Shown one piece after another: positions 36,717 through 44,469 of a stretch of 64,000 nucleotides of DNA. Source of the stretch: Puia dinghuensis. Its GTDB lineage: Bacteria > Bacteroidota > Bacteroidia > Chitinophagales > Chitinophagaceae. The translations under genes were made by a program, and so were the position numbers. Position 1 is the stretch's first letter. Each line of letters opens with the position of its first letter. Location of the stretch: assembly GCF_014642875.1 (NCBI RefSeq), contig NZ_BMJC01000002.1, positions 1,116,001 through 1,180,000 on the forward strand. Direction: 5' to 3'. The notes under the pieces were generated by a model. It did no database searches. It had not been told where the DNA came from and saw nothing but the letters and a program-made list of their open reading frames with translations.

Positions 36717-36769
36717 GCCGGCTATCGTAAATCTACGATGCATCCCTTCGGACAGTACTCGATGCTAAG
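36717..36769 (-). repeat. Right arm of the imperfect inverted repeat flanking the OmpA gene
   Basis: This is the reverse-complement counterpart of 35693-35745, with TACTCGATGCTAAG at 36756-36769 matching exactly. It folds separately through ATCGTA/TACGAT, so both arms keep a hairpin although the paired bases differ. Confidence 0.65.
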
Positions 36770-36830
36770 CAATTGCAAGTAAAGGGGAGTAAGTTTATCG
36801 AGCAGTGATGGAAATGCGGGCGGACGATAT

Positions 36831-36861
36831 TTTGTCCGCGGGGCCATTCATTGCATCTTTG
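36831..36861 (+). promoter_or_regulatory. Bacteroidota-type promoter for a candidate small RNA
   Basis: TTTG (36831-36834), a 19-base spacer, and CATCTTTG (36854-36861) fit the Bacteroidota primary-sigma pattern TTTG-N19-TAnnTTTG except for one base in the second box. The next intrinsic terminator is 140 bases downstream. Confidence 0.5.
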
Positions 36862-36866
36862 TTCTG

Positions 36867-37034
36867 TCAAAAGCAAAACATCCGTACCACTTGATCCCCC
36901 TAAATCCAATACCCAAACCCGACCCTGCGCTATTTGCCGCAACCCCTATCTGACCGATCTGCCCGTTTGCCGCCCCTGTGAAAACCCTATCCAATTCTCT
37001 GAAAAACCTCTGATTAGCCTCGGAGGTTTTTTCG
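36867..37034 (+). ncRNA. Candidate small RNA of about 165 nt
   Basis: A promoter-like element (36831-36861) and a strong hairpin terminator (37002-37031) bracket a stretch without any ATG on the plus strand. The body is C-rich (runs CCCCC, ACCC, CCCC) and looks mostly single-stranded before the terminator. An open frame with two CxxC-like pairs crosses it, but it has no good start. I see no 6S or other known RNA signature. The 5' end is inferred from the promoter spacing. Confidence 0.4.
37002..37031. terminator. Bidirectional intrinsic terminator
   Basis: AAAAACCTC (37002-37010) and GAGGTTTTT (37023-37031) are complementary with a 12-base loop. There is a T-run on the plus strand and, read the other way, on the minus strand too. 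It separates the candidate small RNA from the convergent minus-strand gene ending at 37036. Confidence 0.85.
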
Positions 37035-37035
37035 T

Positions 37036-37575
37036 TTATGGCTGATCGAATGGATGCCACGACTTCAGCTTTTTCAACTTGAAACAATACACCACTTCGA
37101 CCAGATTCCTGTTGATCCCTTCAAACCTGGTATTCGTCAGCTTAGCGTTATATCCATATACGAGCTTAAAGGGGGAGAATCCCATTCCTACCTCCGGCCG
37201 AAATACGAGGCTTCCCTGGCTAAAATCGGTATAATAGATCATATTTAAGCCAAAAGCCAGGCCTCCTCCCACCCAAATACCCACTTTAGGCCCCATCAAT
37301 AATTTATTAGCAAATTTCACCTCATCGGAAACGAACCAGGCGCCCGACGCAGGCTCGATATTGGTCGTATTTATGGTATTGACCGAAAGCCCGATGTCGC
37401 CAAAAACATAACTACCGGCGGCAAGACCTCCCATCAAGGTTAAGTCTCGCTCTATGACTTTCCGCCTGAGCCGTAATGAGTCTGTTTGCCGGGCTCTTAT
37501 AGTATCTGTTTGTTGAGCCCTTACAGTAAAGGAAAGGCTTAGTAAGACAAGGAATAGGGCGATCGTCGATCTCAT
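37036..37575 (-). CDS. Secreted outer-membrane-type protein, unknown function
   Basis: I chose ATG 37575 because it starts a proper signal peptide (RSTIALFLVLLSLSFTVRAQ). The frame extends upstream only as antisense to the sigma gene. The mature ~155 residues have alternating beta strands rich in Gly and aromatics (LMGPKVGIWVGGGLAFGLNMIYYTDF, GSLVFRPEVGMGFSPFKLVYGYNAKL) and end NLVEVVYCFKLKKLK, which suggests a small beta-barrel. A short repeat ATDTIRARQTDSLR-like linker follows the signal peptide. Divergent from the sigma gene, 66 bases between starts. Confidence 0.7.
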   Translation of the reverse strand: MRSTIALFLVLLSLSFTVRAQQTDTIRARQTDSLRLRRKVIERDLTLMGGLAAGSYVFGDIGLSVNTINTTNIEPASGAWFVSDEVKFANKLLMGPKVGIWVGGGLAFGLNMIYYTDFSQGSLVFRPEVGMGFSPFKLVYGYNAKLTNTRFEGINRNLVEVVYCFKLKKLKSWHPFDQP

Positions 37576-37641
37576 AAAATAAATCCAATTTACGGTTACA
37601 AAACCAATGGTAACTTGTCTAAATAATAAATCGCATTTACC

Positions 37642-38511
37642 ATGGAGCAGCACCAACCTATCCCGGCCGACGAAGAACTTGTCCGCCTTAGCCTTCAGGG
37701 CGACAGGAACAGCCTCGAACAGCTGGTCAAACGGTATAACAGCCTCATTTACAATTTGGCGTTTAAGATGGTGATGAACCAGGAGGATGCGGCCGATATC
37801 ACGCAGGGGGTGCTGATAAAAGTGATCACCAAGTTGGCCGGTTTCCGGCAGGACAGCTCCTTCAAGACCTGGGTGTACCGGGTTGCCGTCAATCATATCC
37901 TCAACTACCGGAAATCGGCGGCGGTAAAACGGCGATTTACTTTCAAACAGTTCGGGGACACCCTGGACAATGCGCCCGATGCCGAGTTTCCGGCGGCAGA
38001 AAGCTATGAGGCCGATAAGGAGGTACTCTTCGAAGAAACCAAGCAAACCTGTATGTCGGGCATGCTCCTATGCCTTGATAAGAAGCACCGCATGGTCTAT
38101 CTGTTGGGCGAGCTCTTTGGCGTAGGTGATAAGGCGGGAAGCCAGATGATGCGGGTGACGCCGGAAAATTTCCGGATGATGCTGTCGAGGGCAAAACGGG
38201 ACCTCTATAATTTCATGCAGGACAAATGCGGGCTGGTCAACACGGCCAATCCCTGCCGCTGCGCTAAAAAAACAAAAGCCTTTATCGATGCCGGGTTTGT
38301 AAACCCCAGGAGCCTCCGGTTTGCAGGAAGCCACCTGAGAAAAATAGAAAGCATCGCCGAAGAGAGACAACACGAGCTCGATAACCTGCTGGACGAGGAA
38401 TACCGGAAATTATATCTGGCACATAGCTACCTCGAGGGACCCGATTTCCTGCGGGCCCTGGACGAACTGCTCGCATCCGACAAGATAAATCGAATATTCA
38501 ACTTAAAATAA
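37642..38511 (+). CDS. ECF-type sigma factor with Cys-containing C-terminal extension
   Basis: This 289-residue protein has region 2 (EDAADITQGVLIKVITKLAGF, about residues 47-67) and a region-4-like segment (VYLLGELFGVGDKAGSQMMRVTPENFRMMLSRAKRDL, about 152-188). It then has a ~90-residue extension with NPCRCAKKTKAFIDAGFVNP, a motif seen in a group of ECF factors with C-terminal tails, where the cysteines may sense metal or redox. No anti-sigma gene is adjacent. The oxidoreductase gene follows by 5 bases, suggesting one operon. Confidence 0.85.
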   Translation: MEQHQPIPADEELVRLSLQGDRNSLEQLVKRYNSLIYNLAFKMVMNQEDAADITQGVLIKVITKLAGFRQDSSFKTWVYRVAVNHILNYRKSAAVKRRFTFKQFGDTLDNAPDAEFPAAESYEADKEVLFEETKQTCMSGMLLCLDKKHRMVYLLGELFGVGDKAGSQMMRVTPENFRMMLSRAKRDLYNFMQDKCGLVNTANPCRCAKKTKAFIDAGFVNPRSLRFAGSHLRKIESIAEERQHELDNLLDEEYRKLYLAHSYLEGPDFLRALDELLASDKINRIFNLK

Positions 38512-38516
38512 GAACA

Positions 38517-39497
38517 ATGAAAGCGATCTTACTAAAGGGGAAAGGCGGGGCCGACTCGCTTTTCCTGGGCGACTATGCCTTGCCTGCTGCCAGGCCGGGG
38601 TCTGTGCTCATTCAAATCAAGGCCTTTGGCATCAATCACGCGGAGATCTATATGCGGCGGGGAGACTGGGGCGACACTACCGACATCATCGGCATCGAAT
38701 GCGTGGGTATCGTTGCGGAAGACCTATCGGGAACATTCCGGAAGGGGCAACAAGTGGCTGCCATGGTGGGGGGAATGGCGCGCAACATTAATGGCAGCTA
38801 TGCCGAGTATGTCGCGGTGCCCGTGTCCCATGTCATCCCATTTGAAAGCAGCTTGCCCTGGAATGAGCTCGCCGCCATCCCGGAATCCTATGCCACCGCC
38901 TGGGCCATGCTACGCTGGTGCCTGGAGGCAAAGACGGGAGAGACCCTGGTGATCAGGGGCGGAACGTCTACGGTAGGTATGGCGGCGATCGTCCTGGCGC
39001 GTCACCTGGGCCTGACGGTTATTGCCACCACCCGATCGGCGGCAAAGCAGGGTCTGCTGAAAGAACTTGGAGCCGATGGCGTCGTCATAGACGATGGAGA
39101 GATCAGCGGCGAGGTGCGACGTTTGTTTGTAGAAGGCGTGGACAAAGTACTGGAGCTTGTAGGCACCAGCACGCTGGCAGACTCGCTGGCTTGTATCCGG
39201 CCCATGGGAGCCCTCGCGATGGCAGGATTCCTGGGCGGGCTGGCGCCGATGGAAAATTTCCATCCCATCTTCCAGCTACCCAATGGCATCCGGCTTACGG
39301 CGCTGGCCAGTGCGTTCGCCTTTGGTCAAAAAGGCTTCGAGTTTGCGAAGATCCCCTTACAACAGATCATCACGGATATCGAGAACAAGCGGATACCGAA
39401 TATCCTGCGCATGACCTTTCCCGTATCACAGATAAGGGAAGCCCACCGGCTGGTTGAGGCGGGGGAAGCAAATGGGAAGGTTGTGATGGAATGGTAA
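38517..39497 (+). CDS. Zinc-free quinone-reductase-like alcohol dehydrogenase
   Basis: This 326-residue medium-chain dehydrogenase/reductase has a GroES-like N-terminal half, a Rossmann fold with GGTSTVGMAAIVLARHLGLTV (about residues 143-163), and no catalytic-zinc ligands, as in NADPH:quinone oxidoreductases. The sequence TTRSAAKQ after the second strand favours NADPH. It probably detoxifies quinones or enals. It is coupled to the sigma gene upstream, so it may belong to that factor's response. Confidence 0.9.
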   Translation: MKAILLKGKGGADSLFLGDYALPAARPGSVLIQIKAFGINHAEIYMRRGDWGDTTDIIGIECVGIVAEDLSGTFRKGQQVAAMVGGMARNINGSYAEYVAVPVSHVIPFESSLPWNELAAIPESYATAWAMLRWCLEAKTGETLVIRGGTSTVGMAAIVLARHLGLTVIATTRSAAKQGLLKELGADGVVIDDGEISGEVRRLFVEGVDKVLELVGTSTLADSLACIRPMGALAMAGFLGGLAPMENFHPIFQLPNGIRLTALASAFAFGQKGFEFAKIPLQQIITDIENKRIPNILRMTFPVSQIREAHRLVEAGEANGKVVMEW

Positions 39498-39950
39498 AGA
39501 CCCACTTACATTTCCCGGGGCCATTCTTTATTCCTTCCACACTTGTGTCGCGGCCACCGTTTCATTGCCGGCGAAAACAACGAAGTAGTTGGCTCTTGCC
39601 AGGCCGGCGATGTCGATACTGGTGGCTGTCGAACCTGCGGGGACGGTGATGGTGCGGTATACCCGGCCATCGATGCCCACCAGCCGGATGAAGCCTGTGG
39701 TGGTTGCGCCGGGTTTAGCTACTAATTCGGGATGCAAGGTATTTTGACCGCTCCGTTGGTGCTATAGAAATACTTGGAGAAGATGCCGTATAAACACCCT
39801 TCCCCATCTCTCCGGAAAACCTTAGCATAGAGAAAGTTGCAGATCGTCTAGGGGGTGTTTCATAAATATGGGTAGATTTCCCCTTATTGCAATTGGCAAC
39901 AAAAAACCCTAGATTAGGCTTTCGATAGTTGAATCATTAAACCAATATTC
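39498..39950. other. 453-base region without an intact gene
   Basis: It contains a decayed T9SS-type domain on the minus strand (39528-39737), a second overlapping minus-strand frame (39722-39847) without a start, and an AT-rich upstream stretch for the plus-strand gene at 39951. Nothing else was recognised. Confidence 0.7.
39528..39737 (-). pseudogene. Remnant of a T9SS C-terminal sorting domain
   Basis: The frame gives GFIRLVGIDGRVYRTI, then TATSIDIAGLARANYFVVFAG and finally ATQVWKE. This is the beta-sandwich and end pattern of a T9SS type A sorting domain (xxxDGRVYRTxTVxxG...LARxNYFVVF). There is no signal peptide or catalytic domain: a stop lies in frame just upstream, and the only start is TTG. 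The rest of the host gene is missing, so this is a gene relic. Confidence 0.65.
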
Positions 39951-40415
39951 ATGAAAAACCGTTTGACGGTGCTGCTCGTTTTGCTGGGCCTGTCTTTTGC
40001 AAAACCCTGCCTCGCCCAGACTTTATCCAACACCGATAATGTCATTACGCTCACCGGTACTTGTCTGAACAACCAGCTTTCTACCGGAACCTATACCCTG
40101 AATCTTTCTTATGTCGATCTGGATAATGGCCCTACCAACATCGGGCCGGTGATCGTATCTGTCGACGTGATCGACAGCACAACCGCCATGATAACGCTAC
40201 CATCCCCTGCTTTGCCGACCCCGGACTCGAATGGTTATTGGTCGTTCTCAGAGACCAATGGCTCCATCGGGCTTACAGGAGACACCGGCGGAGGCACGCT
40301 GTATTGGTATCAAAACGCCGACGAAAGTCAGGGATTTAATTGGAGTCCGCTGGGTATGTTCTCCTCCTTTGCAATGGCCTGTGGTTTTGCCGGCAGCTTT
40401 ATCAGTCTTCAGTAA
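39951..40415 (+). CDS. Small secreted protein, unknown function
   Basis: This 154-residue protein has a signal peptide (KNRLTVLLVLLGLSFAKPCLAQ, cleavage near residue 23). The mature part is acidic, Thr/Gly/Asn-rich and beta-like, with no family I recognise. It contains two cysteines far apart (LTGTCLNNQ and AMACGFAG). It is convergent with the metallopeptidase gene, 16 bases apart, and single-gene in its strand context. Confidence 0.7.
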   Translation: MKNRLTVLLVLLGLSFAKPCLAQTLSNTDNVITLTGTCLNNQLSTGTYTLNLSYVDLDNGPTNIGPVIVSVDVIDSTTAMITLPSPALPTPDSNGYWSFSETNGSIGLTGDTGGGTLYWYQNADESQGFNWSPLGMFSSFAMACGFAGSFISLQ

Positions 40416-40431
40416 TCCCCTCCCTCGGTGA

Positions 40432-42099
40432 TTACCCTTTCTTGAAAGAACCGGCTCGTATGCGAACCGCCAGGGTCGTAAGCCGGTCGTACAGTTGTTT
40501 CATCCGTCTAAAACTATCAGTCCTGGTAAAGGGATCGTATATCCCCTCCCGGCGGTTCTCCTCGGCAAGGTAAAATGCCTTCAGGTCGGGAGAAGCAGCG
40601 AATTGCTGTCGGTATTCAGCATCGATCTGCCTGAGCTGACTGTCATACGAGTGGGCAGAATCCGCTGGCATCCCATATATTCTGGCTGTTGCCAGCTCCG
40701 TGGCACTAACGTCAATAATGGTCTGGAATGGATAGAGGGGAGGTTGCATGTTATAGGAAGACAGATAAATTCTAAATGTTTTTTCCATCCATGCGGAGAA
40801 TTCACTTTGAAGGCTATCCAATGGTTCTCCGATGGCGGCTTCCAATAGCTGGCGGGTGGCAGGATAAGTGGTCGAACTGCCAAATTCCGGATCCGGCCGC
40901 TCGCGGAAGGCGGCGACGATCTTTTGCAGCCAGTTGCGCTGTTGGAAATAAAGCATGAGATGGTTCGCCATGGCATAGTTGACAGCGGCCTTGCAGATAT
41001 TGCCGTCTTCTACCCCATTGAATTCGCTCCAGCTGTACGCGGTGAGTAATTTTATCCCGGGGAGCTTCATGGCATAGTCCTGCGACCCATTCGCACGTTG
41101 TAGAACCGTTGTTCTCCAGGTCGCTGCACCAATGAGCGTATCCCCCCTCCAGGCATAGGTAGAATAAAGACAGGCCAGCCCTTCATCGAGCCAGACCGGG
41201 ATGTCACCGATGTCCGACCGGATCATGAGATGGAAAAGCTCGTGGAAGATGGTACCTATATGTTCTGGATCACCAATTCCCAGGAGACTCAAATCCGCGA
41301 GACTGGAATAACCCAGGTTGGCGGCAGGCAGATCGAGCAGGTGGACCTTTTTTGCTGCAGCTCTCAGCGAAGCGCCATCGGGCATCATAATGACAGTGAT
41401 GAGCTTATCCGGCGGGGACAAGTGATAATAACTGCCGTAAAAAGATGCAGCCTTATGCAGGGCGCTGATCGCATTCCTTATTTCCTGCACTTGCTCACCC
41501 TCGTAAGTGACGATGAGAAAGCGGTCTGAACTGGTATCGATGGTATAGCCCTTTCCCAGTATCCTGTGCCAGACGGCCAGGGCCCGGGCCTTTTGCCCTT
41601 TGTCGAAGACGCGTTTCGCCAGGTCGTCTCCGGAAGGCATATGGGAAAAATCGACAAACTGGCTTTGGTCATAACAATTGGTAACAATGCCGAGCTTTCC
41701 ATGCAGGGTAGCGGTAGGAAGGGGGATTTGCGCGGGAATCGTAACCACCGTAGAGGATATCCCGGAAGAGGGCGCCTGAGTTCCCTGGCAGGTCATCATT
41801 TCCTTATATAGAAAGTCTTTCTGATCATCTGTAAAGGAATAACATTGAAACATCTTTGTGAAAATGGCATAGGCACTCTCACATGTTCCATTGAGGCATA
41901 GGCATTTTGCCTCGAAATAGTCCAAAATAGCGGATTTCGTGTACGTGCGGCTCTTCTTCAGCTTTAGGATGTCCTCAAAGACGTCCCGGTAGTTTCCATC
42001 GCGAAGCATGCCGAGGTACTTTTCCACCGGGATCGTGGCCTGGGCGGGCAGGAGTTTCACGAGGAAGACAAAGAAGATCGTTGTCAGGCAAATTTTCAT
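40432..42099 (-). CDS. Secreted gluzincin-type zinc metallopeptidase (peptidase MA-like)
   Basis: I chose ATG 42099 because a signal peptide (KICLTTIFFVFLVKLLPAQA) starts there. The frame runs further upstream without one. The 555-residue protein has zinc-binding H286-E-L-F-H290 and, 16 residues on, Glu306 in VWLDEGLA, as in the peptidase MA/gluzincin group. The N-terminal ~130 residues are helical with Cys pairs (CLCLNGTC). The C-terminal ~200 residues are unrecognised. It is preceded by a membrane-protein gene (19-base gap) likely in the same operon. The substrate is unknown. Confidence 0.8.
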   Translation of the reverse strand: MKICLTTIFFVFLVKLLPAQATIPVEKYLGMLRDGNYRDVFEDILKLKKSRTYTKSAILDYFEAKCLCLNGTCESAYAIFTKMFQCYSFTDDQKDFLYKEMMTCQGTQAPSSGISSTVVTIPAQIPLPTATLHGKLGIVTNCYDQSQFVDFSHMPSGDDLAKRVFDKGQKARALAVWHRILGKGYTIDTSSDRFLIVTYEGEQVQEIRNAISALHKAASFYGSYYHLSPPDKLITVIMMPDGASLRAAAKKVHLLDLPAANLGYSSLADLSLLGIGDPEHIGTIFHELFHLMIRSDIGDIPVWLDEGLACLYSTYAWRGDTLIGAATWRTTVLQRANGSQDYAMKLPGIKLLTAYSWSEFNGVEDGNICKAAVNYAMANHLMLYFQQRNWLQKIVAAFRERPDPEFGSSTTYPATRQLLEAAIGEPLDSLQSEFSAWMEKTFRIYLSSYNMQPPLYPFQTIIDVSATELATARIYGMPADSAHSYDSQLRQIDAEYRQQFAASPDLKAFYLAEENRREGIYDPFTRTDSFRRMKQLYDRLTTLAVRIRAGSFKKG

Positions 42100-42118
42100 A
42101 AAAAAAGGTTTAATGGGG

Positions 42119-42829
42119 TTAAGGGCGTTTTGAATGTGGCGAGTCTTTTTGATCGCCGGGGTCGAGGCTGCGGATCTCATCCGCCGGGATCTGCCCTTTG
42201 GGAGCTGCGGTATTCTGGGCTGGAGCGGGATTTCCCTGTATCGAAATGTCGGGTACCATGTAAAGGGGTGTATCCGTCTGCGCGATCTCCGGGTTGTAGA
42301 GAATGGTCGATAGCATCAGGACTGTACCCAATAAGCCGAAGATTACACCCGGCGAAGAGCTGACGACCCGGAATCTGATCTTTTCCCGGATGGAACCCTC
42401 CAGCTGACTGACATCCTCTTTCAGCTTTGAAATGATGAAGACGGCAGCTACGATGGCAAGGATCATCCCTGTAAAAAAACCCAGGTATTTGGAATATGTC
42501 CTGGCGATGAGCAGGAATCCACTCTGTGCATAGCGGTGATCGATGGCCTTGTCTTCCAGCTTTACGCGGGAATACCACTTTATATAATCCAGGTTATTCT
42601 GAAGGGAGACGAATTTTCCGCTGGTATCCCAGGGGGAGGGAATGTCGCCAGCTGCGGGCCCGTTGCGGTAGCTGTTAATAGATGATTTGAATTCATTCAG
42701 CTGCTGAGTGGACAAATAGATGAATACGAGTATCAGGATGGTTGGCATGATGATCATCCACGGCAGCAGGCGGGCTTGCCAACGCTCTATACGGGAGAGT
42801 CCTGCGGGGTTCGATTGGTGAGGGGTCAT
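42119..42829 (-). CDS. Membrane protein of unknown function, operon partner of the metallopeptidase
   Basis: I chose ATG 42829. The 236-residue product has three predicted membrane helices: LLPWMIIMPTILILVFIYL (about 26-44), YLGFFTGMILAIVAAVFII (about 115-133), and PGVIFGLLGTVLMLSTIL (about 161-178). It also has a soluble loop of ~70 residues between the first two and a charged, proline-rich C-terminal tail (about 180-236). No family was recognised. It lies directly before the metallopeptidase, so it may anchor, deliver or be regulated by it. Confidence 0.65.
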   Translation of the reverse strand: MTPHQSNPAGLSRIERWQARLLPWMIIMPTILILVFIYLSTQQLNEFKSSINSYRNGPAAGDIPSPWDTSGKFVSLQNNLDYIKWYSRVKLEDKAIDHRYAQSGFLLIARTYSKYLGFFTGMILAIVAAVFIISKLKEDVSQLEGSIREKIRFRVVSSSPGVIFGLLGTVLMLSTILYNPEIAQTDTPLYMVPDISIQGNPAPAQNTAAPKGQIPADEIRSLDPGDQKDSPHSKRP

Positions 42830-42935
42830 AGCTATAAGATGAATGGTTATGGATGGCCTTCCCGGTACGATGATCTTTGTAGCATAAAATTGCAACTATT
42901 TTTTTCCAAAAGCTTGCAGAAGTCAGGGGATTCTA

Positions 42936-42963
42936 TTTACTTTGCAATTAAAAGTACTTTTAA
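42936..42963 (+). promoter_or_regulatory. Operator-like repeat, copy A
   Basis: This 28-base element is 23/28 identical to copy B (43019-43046). Its core is ACTTTGCAATTAAAAGT, a degenerate version of the palindrome in copy B. Confidence 0.6.
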
Positions 42964-42986
42964 CCACATTGTGCAGAGAGACCGGG

Positions 42987-43011
42987 AAGGGTTTTTAATA
43001 ACCCTTTTTTT
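42987..43011 (+). terminator. Intrinsic terminator between two operator-like repeats
   Basis: AAGGGTT (42987-42993) and AACCCTT (43000-43006) pair perfectly around loop TTTAAT, followed by T through 43011. It sits between operator copy A and copy B, upstream of the radical SAM gene, with no gene before it on this strand. It looks like an attenuator or a leftover of an earlier arrangement. Confidence 0.7.
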
Positions 43012-43018
43012 AGGATAT

Positions 43019-43046
43019 TTTACTTTGTAATACAAAGTGCTTTTGA
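43019..43046 (+). promoter_or_regulatory. Operator-like repeat, copy B
   Basis: Contains the near-perfect palindrome ACTTTGTAATACAAAGT (43022-43038) followed by GCTTTTGA. It lies 22 bases before the ATG of the radical SAM gene and is a repeat of copy A, so it is a probable binding site for a dimeric regulator (MarR/PadR-like sites have this look, by inference). Confidence 0.65.
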
Positions 43047-43067
43047 ATATAAGGAAAACAATTTCCC

Positions 43068-44459
43068 ATGACAATCGATATTATCATTGCTTACCTGAAG
43101 AGGTATGAGTTCGGACATGAAAAAGACTTCGTGCCTCCTATAACAGGGATCCATCTCGCAGCCATCACGCCCAGGGAACATACCGTCCGGGTATTTCACC
43201 AGCAGGTAGACCGGATTGACCTCGACTCGCAGGCCGACCTGATCGCGCTATCCTTTTTCAGTGGCTTTGCACCTGCAGCTTTCGACCTGGCACGGGAGTT
43301 TAAGAAAAGAGGCAAGACGGTGGTGGCGGGTGGCCCGCATGTAACGTTCAATATTGATGAGTCCCTCGATCATTTCGATGCCATCGTAACGGGTGAAGCC
43401 GAGACGGCCTGGATCGACCTGCTGCGGGATCATGGTCTTGGACAACTGAAAAGAGTCTACACCGGCCGGCCGTGCGATATGAAAGACCTGCCCACACCCC
43501 GGTATGACCTGTTATCCAATAAGTTCTTTATCCGGAAAGTGATACAGGCGACAAGGGGATGTCCTTTTACCTGTTCGTTCTGTACGGTGCCGACGCTAAA
43601 TCCTGGCTTCCGGCTAAGGCCCGTGCAAGACGTCGTCAGGGATGCGGCCTACGATGCCTTCCCTCACTGGTGGCAACGAAAGGTTGTCTGGTTTTGGGAT
43701 GATAATCTCACCATCAACCGGAAGTATATCCATGCGCTGCTGACGGAGCTGAAGCCGTTGAAAAAATGGTGGCTTACCCAGGCGAGCCTGGATATCGCCA
43801 AAGATGACAAACTCCTGGATTTGATGAGAGATTCGGGTTGCATCGGTGTATTCCTGGGCATTGAGTCCTTCTCCACCGAAAGCCTGGCGGACGCGCACAA
43901 ACGGCAGAACAAGATCGAGCACTACAAAACCGCGGTCGCAGCCATCCATAAAAGGGGTATTGCCGTGATGGCGGGATTTATTGCAGGGTTCGATCATGAC
44001 ACCCGGGAAAGCATTGAAGAAATGGCCGACCGCATCATGGAAATAGGTATCGATGTACCGTTCCTCAGTGTCATGACGCCATTTCGGGGGACGCCCATCT
44101 ATCATGAGCTGTTAAAGGAGAACCGGATGCTGGAAAAGGGTTGGCAGTTCTATAATGGATACAATGTCGCTTTCAAGCCTCGCAGGATGACCCCGGAGGA
44201 ACTGTTGCTGGCACACAGGAATTTATGGAAAAGATCATTTTCAGTAACCTATTCGGTGAAGCGCATCATGCGGGGACTCCTGACGTTGCGGCCGGGAGCC
44301 ATGTGTCTTTCTTTGTTTATGAATAGCTTTTATATGTACAAGCGGATCAGAAAGAATTATCCCGTGGACATGAATAACCATCCTATGGGACACTGGGAAG
44401 AATACGTCCCGGCGACAATGAAGCTCTCACAACGCGAGCGTGCGGTCGCAACTGCTTGA
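43068..44459 (+). CDS. B12-binding-type radical SAM protein
   Basis: This 463-residue protein has an N-terminal ~120-residue Rossmann-like domain resembling B12-binding domains but without the DxHxxG motif. It has a radical SAM [4Fe-4S] motif C165-PFT-C169-SF-C172 (TRGCPFTCSFC) and a TIM-barrel body with the GIES and AGFIAGFDHDT segments. A C-terminal domain of ~80 residues with hydrophobic stretches is of the DUF4070/hopanoid HpnJ-like kind. The reaction is not predictable. Directly upstream lie two repeated operator sites. Confidence 0.88.
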   Translation: MTIDIIIAYLKRYEFGHEKDFVPPITGIHLAAITPREHTVRVFHQQVDRIDLDSQADLIALSFFSGFAPAAFDLAREFKKRGKTVVAGGPHVTFNIDESLDHFDAIVTGEAETAWIDLLRDHGLGQLKRVYTGRPCDMKDLPTPRYDLLSNKFFIRKVIQATRGCPFTCSFCTVPTLNPGFRLRPVQDVVRDAAYDAFPHWWQRKVVWFWDDNLTINRKYIHALLTELKPLKKWWLTQASLDIAKDDKLLDLMRDSGCIGVFLGIESFSTESLADAHKRQNKIEHYKTAVAAIHKRGIAVMAGFIAGFDHDTRESIEEMADRIMEIGIDVPFLSVMTPFRGTPIYHELLKENRMLEKGWQFYNGYNVAFKPRRMTPEELLLAHRNLWKRSFSVTYSVKRIMRGLLTLRPGAMCLSLFMNSFYMYKRIRKNYPVDMNNHPMGHWEEYVPATMKLSQRERAVATA

Positions 44460-44469
44460 ATGGCAGCCC

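Noticed and set aside
36851-37045. Short frame with CAIC and CRPC cysteine pairs
   Set aside because: It has only a TTG start, runs through a strong terminator, and fits better as part of a non-coding RNA.
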